A DNA stretch of 64,000 nucleotides from assembly GCF_014202945.1 (NCBI RefSeq), contig NZ_JACHHW010000006.1, positions 248,001 through 312,000 of the forward strand, in the 5' to 3' direction. How positions within the stretch are numbered: the stretch's first letter is position 1; every line of letters begins with the position of its first letter. This document shows, one piece after another, positions 59,622 through 64,000 of this stretch. The notes beneath the pieces are model-generated. The model was not told where the DNA came from and did not search any database. It saw only the letters and a program-made list of their open reading frames with translations. Made by a program: the position numbers and the translations under genes. This DNA is from Zhongshania antarctica. Lineage in GTDB: Bacteria; Pseudomonadota; Gammaproteobacteria; Pseudomonadales; Spongiibacteraceae.

Positions 59622-60668
59622 TTAAGGTGCGTACTGCCAGCCCAAGCTCATGGAATTCTGCATTTCCATTTGTGGGCCATCCAATTCTTGATAGATGGGC
59701 ACGCCGTACTCCAAAGCCAAACGATGATTTTTTAGGGCACCGGCGCGGAATAAATAATTGGCGCTAATGAGTAGTTCGCTGCGTTCACCACCCTGAGCGC
59801 GAGTATCAGCGGTGGGCACCATCATGGGGTTTAAGTCGGGATCAGCGCCGTGAATATCGGCCCAACTACTGTGTTTTATACGCAGCCCACTGCTCAGTGC
59901 AGGCGACCAGTTCCGGGCCAGCCAAGCGCTCACTTCATAGCGATTGCCCAAGCGGTAGTCATTATCATTTTCCCCGCTACGTAAAGTGGCCTGCGCCTGG
60001 GCGCCCAAGTTATATAGTGCTGAATAAGCTTGATACGTTACGCCCGGTTTTAAATCATAGGTGCCGGAACCCAATTGCATGGCGTAGGGCAGTTTAGCAT
60101 TGGCCATCGCGGGGGTGTCGTCGCGCTCATCAATCGAGCCCGTCGGCAGACTGACACCGAGATTTAAATGCACACCCGCCGATTTATCTGCGGCCTGGTA
60201 AACACTCAGCAAGGCAGCTAGCGACGCATCACCAACGCCGTCGGTTGCGGTCGTAAATTCCGCGCCCATGCGGCTACGGTGATCCATATTTTTATTCAGT
60301 AGCGGCAACATTGCCATAATGGTGAGGGTATCACTAGGCGCATACATCGCACCCAACATATGCATCTCCATAGTCATTTTAAGTGGCGCCACCATATACC
60401 GGCCGGGGTTCATCATGGTGCCGGTGATTTCGGCCGCGGAAATTGAATCACTGCCGTATAAATTACCGTCCATTTCCATGCGCATATAACGGTAGGAGAA
60501 CATCCACTCCCCAGTTTTATGCACGTGGTCGCCCATCACGCCGAGTGGCGCGTGACGAATTGCGCCGCTGGCCAGTGCCGGTTGGGCAATTTGATTTTGG
60601 TCTGCACCTTGATGGGCAAGAACTGGCGCGGCGGCCAGCAACGACAGCGTAAAGGCAAGCTTGCGCAT
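59622..60668 (-). CDS. Met-rich outer-membrane beta-barrel protein
   Basis: The 348-residue protein has a signal peptide (LAFTLSLLAAAPVLA) and an amphipathic strand pattern ending in a C-terminal aromatic strand (SMSLGWQYAP), typical of an outer-membrane barrel. It resembles the transporter/meta-pathway barrel families. The mature N-terminal third is unusually rich in Met and His (GDHVHKTGEWMFSYRYMRM, MTMEMHMLGAMY), as in copper-handling proteins. A copper or heavy-metal role is inference from composition. It is divergent from regB and followed by the PepSY gene. Confidence 0.75.
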   Translation of the reverse strand: MRKLAFTLSLLAAAPVLAHQGADQNQIAQPALASGAIRHAPLGVMGDHVHKTGEWMFSYRYMRMEMDGNLYGSDSISAAEITGTMMNPGRYMVAPLKMTMEMHMLGAMYAPSDTLTIMAMLPLLNKNMDHRSRMGAEFTTATDGVGDASLAALLSVYQAADKSAGVHLNLGVSLPTGSIDERDDTPAMANAKLPYAMQLGSGTYDLKPGVTYQAYSALYNLGAQAQATLRSGENDNDYRLGNRYEVSAWLARNWSPALSSGLRIKHSSWADIHGADPDLNPMMVPTADTRAQGGERSELLISANYLFRAGALKNHRLALEYGVPIYQELDGPQMEMQNSMSLGWQYAP

Positions 60669-60834
60669 AATAGCGTCCTATTTAGGTTGGGCGGGGTTAC
60701 GGCAAATTTAGCGAAGGCGCAGTTTAACAAGGGAGCGTAGCTGTGGCCTGCGACACTTTGTCGCAGCGTCTGCCCGCAGTTGCCGCGTAAGCGCTATACT
60801 GGCGTCTTTATTCTTCTTGATGTGGGGAGCAACG

Positions 60835-62085
60835 TTGAATCCCAATACCGCTAATTTGCGCGGCCTATGCCTAATTCGCAGCCTAGTGATTGCCGGTCAA
60901 TTCGGCGCGGTATTTTATGCCGAAAACCAGCTCGGCTGGCTGCTACCCTATGTCACCTTGAAACTGCTCTTGAGTGCGCTTTCTGGCTTTGCGGTATTCA
61001 GCTGGTGGCGCAGCTATCAAAGCTGGCCAGTGACCGACGTCGAATTATTTATCCACTTATGCGTAGACACCCTCGGCTTCAGCGCGGTTTTGTATTTTTC
61101 TGGTGGTGCGAATAATCCGTTTATCTCTTATTTACTGGTGCCCTTGTGCATTTCTGCCGCCACCCTACCCTGGGCTTATACGTGGCTACTGGGCGCTATC
61201 GGTTTTGGGGCCTACAGTTTACTGCTATTTAATTTTATTCCGCTGGAGGCCGTCGCGCCCGATCAACATCAACACGGCGGCGCGCCGAATACCCATATTT
61301 TAGGAATGTGGGCCAATTTTTTGGTGAGCACGGTGCTAATCACTTACTTTGTTTTCAAGATGGCCCACAGCCTGCGCCAGCGCGAAGCCGAATTGGCCAG
61401 TAGCCGAGAGCACCGCCTGCAAGACGAGCAACTGCTGGCCGTTGCCAGCCTAGCCGCTGGCACCGCCCACGAGTTCGGCACGCCACTGTCGACTATGAAA
61501 GTGGTGCTGGAAGATTTAACAGAACAAGACTTTGATACCGAGACCCGCGCCGACCTTGCCACCCTCGGCCAGCAACTCGATCACTGCCGCGATATTCTCA
61601 CCAATCTCGTTAGCACGGCGAGGGATCTCAGCACAGACAGCACGCTAAACACCCCCGCGCCCGACTATTTGGCTCTGCTCCAAGAGCGCTGGCAGGTGCT
61701 GCGACCAGATTGCGAAATGCACAGCTCACTCAGCCCCGCGCTTTGCAGCATGACGCTGAAGCTTGATGGCACGGTGAGTCAGGCTATTTTAAATTTACTC
61801 AGCAATGGCGCCGACACTAGCACCGACGACCTGCGTTTAGACGTCTTCGAGCAGGATCACTATATTATTTTTGCCATCAGTGATCGCGGCCCGGGCCTGA
61901 GCGCTGAGCAAGCGGCCATGATGAGCAAGGCCTTTGTCAGCAGCAAAGGCAAAGGACGGGGGCTAGGACTCTTTTTGAGTAATGCCACGGCCATTCGTTA
62001 TGGTGGCGAGCTGCGCTGGCGCCGTCGCGCCGGTGGCGGCAGCCGTGTGGAATTGTGTTTACCAATTGCCAAGGTATGCCCGTGA
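60835..62085 (+). CDS. regB: redox-sensing histidine kinase, RegB/PrrB family
   Basis: The 416-residue product starts at the TTG at 60835 (GGGGAG 5 bases upstream); an ATG at 60820 lacks a ribosome site. Six membrane segments include the quinone-binding RegB signature GGANNPF near residue 90-96. The phospho-acceptor His is at about 212 in AAGTAHEFGTPLST, and the redox-active Cys is at about 251 in DHCRDIL. HATPase motifs GPGLS and GRGLGLFL end the protein. It senses respiratory redox state through quinone and the Cys. It overlaps regA by four bases. Confidence 0.92.
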   Translation: MNPNTANLRGLCLIRSLVIAGQFGAVFYAENQLGWLLPYVTLKLLLSALSGFAVFSWWRSYQSWPVTDVELFIHLCVDTLGFSAVLYFSGGANNPFISYLLVPLCISAATLPWAYTWLLGAIGFGAYSLLLFNFIPLEAVAPDQHQHGGAPNTHILGMWANFLVSTVLITYFVFKMAHSLRQREAELASSREHRLQDEQLLAVASLAAGTAHEFGTPLSTMKVVLEDLTEQDFDTETRADLATLGQQLDHCRDILTNLVSTARDLSTDSTLNTPAPDYLALLQERWQVLRPDCEMHSSLSPALCSMTLKLDGTVSQAILNLLSNGADTSTDDLRLDVFEQDHYIIFAISDRGPGLSAEQAAMMSKAFVSSKGKGRGLGLFLSNATAIRYGGELRWRRRAGGGSRVELCLPIAKVCP

Positions 62086-62621
62086 ACAATAATGAAAAAA
62101 TCTTGCTGGTGGATGATGACCTGAGTTTCTGCGCCTCACTGTGTCGCTCCTTAGAGCGTCGCGGCTATATGGTGACTGTCGCCCACAGTGTCGACGATGC
62201 GATGACTCTGTGCGAGCAGTTCACCCCCGAGATGGCCGTTGTCGATTTAAAACTAGAGAACCGCTCCGGCCTGAATTTAATACCCGTGCTACGCCAGCGC
62301 TTTCCCAGCATAAAAATGCTAATGCTCACCGGCTATTCGAGCATTGCGACCACGGTAGAGGCGATTAAGCTCGGCGCCGATAACTATTTGCAGAAACCGG
62401 CGAGCACCACCGAGATACTGGCGGCACTGGAAAATCACACCAGCCCACCCAGCGCGAGCAACGCCGAGCTCAGCCCACCCTCGTTAGATCGCATAGAGTG
62501 GGAGCACATCCAGCGCGTGCTAGCCGAGAACGAGGGAAATATTTCAGAAACTGCACGCCAGCTCGGCATGCACCGCCGCACCTTACAACGTAAATTACAA
62601 AAGCGACCCGCCAAAAAATAA
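62082..62621 (+). CDS. regA: response regulator RegA/PrrA family
   Basis: The 179-residue product starts at the GTG at 62082 (AAGG 7 bases upstream, overlapping the regB TGA). A receiver domain has ILLVDDD and the phospho-acceptor Asp in AVVDLKLENRSGL, a Lys in YLQKPAS, and a C-terminal Fis-type helix-turn-helix (NISETARQLGMHRRTLQRKL), the RegA signature. It regulates respiration, nitrogen and carbon genes in response to redox. An ATG at 62076 is a less likely start. Confidence 0.93.
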   Translation: MNNNEKILLVDDDLSFCASLCRSLERRGYMVTVAHSVDDAMTLCEQFTPEMAVVDLKLENRSGLNLIPVLRQRFPSIKMLMLTGYSSIATTVEAIKLGADNYLQKPASTTEILAALENHTSPPSASNAELSPPSLDRIEWEHIQRVLAENEGNISETARQLGMHRRTLQRKLQKRPAKK

Positions 62622-62652
62622 GGCCATCACCCGCTGCGGATGATGGCCTTAT
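62618..62652. terminator. terminator between regBA and a convergent gene
   Basis: ATAAGGCCATCA and TGATGGCCTTAT form a 12-base-pair stem with an 11-base loop, overlapping the regA stop. A T-run follows 8 bases later. It probably ends regBA. Confidence 0.75.
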
Positions 62653-62673
62653 CTGTACATTTTTTTCTAAAAC

Positions 62674-64000
62674 TTAGTTGGTGCTCGCACCCGAGTTCAA
62701 CTCAAATATCCGCACGTTATCACTCTCGGCGTTCGCCACACCAAGATAGGCTTTACTATCGATAAAGAACGTCGTGATGCCGTCCGCGCCCTTATCACCA
62801 GTTGCTGCGCCAAAGTCGCGATTGTTCACGTACTGCACAAACTGAACGCCCAGTGGTGAGGTAATATCGTAAATCGCAATACCACCGGCACGCTGCAAAC
62901 TCACAAAAGCATAAATCCGGCTGAGGCTAGACACCAGGGCAATGCTCTTGGGCGCCGCACCATTGAAGGGGCTTGCAGTGTCGGCATCATTAAAGTTCGC
63001 ACCTAAGCTAGCCGCCGTTACCATAGCGAGGTCGCTACCTGAATCAAACAACAATTCGCCCTGTTCATTCCAGATCGCAAACGAGCGCGCACCAAAAGCA
63101 GTGATTTCATCAACATCGTTGTCGTTGTCAGTATCGCCGTCTTCACTACTCACCTTGAGATCACCCAGCATGGCAGGGTCTGCAGCAGCCGTTGCGCTTG
63201 GGTTGCCATTATCAACCGCGAGGTCACTGGCATTTACCTGATCGCTATAGGCGGAGTAGGTGCGTGGACGACCTTCGTTAGCAGTAATAAAATAGTTTTT
63301 ATTGGCGAAACGATAGGCACCAATACCGTCTGGCTGGTACAGGCCGTAAACCCCAGGCCAACCGCGAATATCGACTGCATTATCTGCTTTTACGTCTAAC
63401 TCATTGCCTTTAACGCCGAAGTCTTTACTGCCCAAAGCAACAATACGATCAATACTATTATCGGCCAAATTGATAATGGCCACCGCGTTGTTTTCTTGCA
63501 GGGTAACAAACAGTTTGGTGTTATCTAGTGCGACGGCTATATGTTCTGGCTCGAGATCTTGCGCAACAGTTGCACCAGAGTAGACTCTGACGCCGGCGGG
63601 CAATTCCTGCGCTCGAATACCATTGGCATTAAACTCGGCGAAGCTAATTTCTTCGACTTCTGCAACATCAACCCCATCCCTGAGATCGATAACTGAAATA
63701 CTGCCCTCGGGGTCATTGCTGAAGTCATCACTTGGCTGGCCTTCATTGGCAACTAGAATGCGACTGCCAAGCAAGTCAAAAATCGCCATTTTGGGCGACG
63801 CGCCAACCTCAAAGGTGGTCACTAGGCTAAGGTCAGATAATAAATAGAGCGCCACAATGCCCTTCGCTTGCGGATCGTCATTATCCAGCGCCACTGCAAC
63901 ATAAAGACCCGCGGTAGTTACCCATTTAGGTGCACCGATTGTAATACCCGCATCAGTCGCCGCTGCCGCTAGATCGAGGGTCGCCGGCGTCGCCGACACC
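62674..64000 (-). CDS. choice-of-anchor I family protein, partial (N-terminus outside window)
   Basis: The frame is open to the window edge, so the N-terminal part and signal are missing. The visible 441 residues have a beta-propeller-like repeat pattern (VALYLLSDLSLVTTFEVG, ILVANEGQPSDDF, GSISVIDLRDG, FITANEGRPRTY, AIYDITSPLGVQFVQYV) and an Asp-rich DGDTDNDNDVDE loop that could bind calcium. This is the pattern of choice-of-anchor I proteins, surface or secreted proteins often linked to alkaline-phosphatase-like function. The C-terminus here is short and shows no obvious anchor. Convergent with regBA. Confidence 0.8.
   Translation of the reverse strand, partial: VSATPATLDLAAAATDAGITIGAPKWVTTAGLYVAVALDNDDPQAKGIVALYLLSDLSLVTTFEVGASPKMAIFDLLGSRILVANEGQPSDDFSNDPEGSISVIDLRDGVDVAEVEEISFAEFNANGIRAQELPAGVRVYSGATVAQDLEPEHIAVALDNTKLFVTLQENNAVAIINLADNSIDRIVALGSKDFGVKGNELDVKADNAVDIRGWPGVYGLYQPDGIGAYRFANKNYFITANEGRPRTYSAYSDQVNASDLAVDNGNPSATAAADPAMLGDLKVSSEDGDTDNDNDVDEITAFGARSFAIWNEQGELLFDSGSDLAMVTAASLGANFNDADTASPFNGAAPKSIALVSSLSRIYAFVSLQRAGGIAIYDITSPLGVQFVQYVNNRDFGAATGDKGADGITTFFIDSKAYLGVANAESDNVRIFELNSGASTN

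Overview
The window reads as chromosomal DNA of a free-living, probably marine gammaproteobacterium. The housekeeping genes (ppa, cysE, prfC, rhlE, dbpA, rsmC, rsuA, sfsA, yqhA, DUF2986) are gammaproteobacterial in type. A lineage near Spongiibacteraceae/Cellvibrionales (for example Zhongshania or Spongiibacter) is my inference, not demonstrated. No rRNA, tRNA, phage, insertion sequence or CRISPR array was seen.

Layout. 1-3981: two translationally coupled TPR-type envelope proteins, the second cut by the window edge. 4332-10932: a nitrogen-assimilation locus with a NarK-type transporter and a membrane-anchored PP2C-phosphatase/protein-kinase fusion on the minus strand, divergent from nirBD; the intergene holds two back-to-back sigma-54 promoters and NtrC-like dyads. 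11094-31674: mostly core genes (ppa, cysE, a DD-peptidase, a patatin, sfsA, AsmA-like, rsmC, rsuA, a transglutaminase-like protein, glutamate dehydrogenase, prfC, rhlE, yqhA, dbpA), interrupted by a MerR/MerC/GDCCVxC metal module and a PepSY protein. 31851-37190: cold-shock protein, DUF2986, a Gly-Asp-Thr-repeat lipoprotein hydrolase, and the YbdL/YafV pair. 37191-41130: a repeat-rich gap, a decayed MerR gene, cyanase, and a second transporter/PP2C-kinase pair in which the transporter is of the formate/nitrite (FNT) family, again with sigma-54 and NtrC-like sites. 41428-52334: accessory metabolism (D-aminoacylase-like enzyme with TetR, MEST-like hydrolase, YefM-YoeB, LysR with an Old Yellow Enzyme, DUF3185, DUF2254, IorAB molybdenum hydroxylase). 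52471-58973: a selenium operon (selU, a PhnDCE-like ABC importer, and SelD fused to an NADH-dehydrogenase-like domain). 58998-64000: a PepSY-type membrane protein, a Met-rich outer-membrane protein, a RegB/RegA redox two-component system and a partial choice-of-anchor I protein.

How it fits together. The strongest theme is nitrogen scavenging. Nitrate/nitrite uptake, nitrite reduction, cyanate breakdown and a second anion channel are the genes near candidate sigma-54 sites, and both transporters are followed by paralogous 572-residue phosphatase-kinase fusions with a C-terminal membrane anchor. This suggests a transporter-plus-kinase control module. The second theme is selenium: uptake, activation and use for 2-selenouridine in tRNA are encoded as one probable operon. 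Several regulator genes (merR, tetR, yefM, lysR) have readable operators overlapping or next to their promoters.
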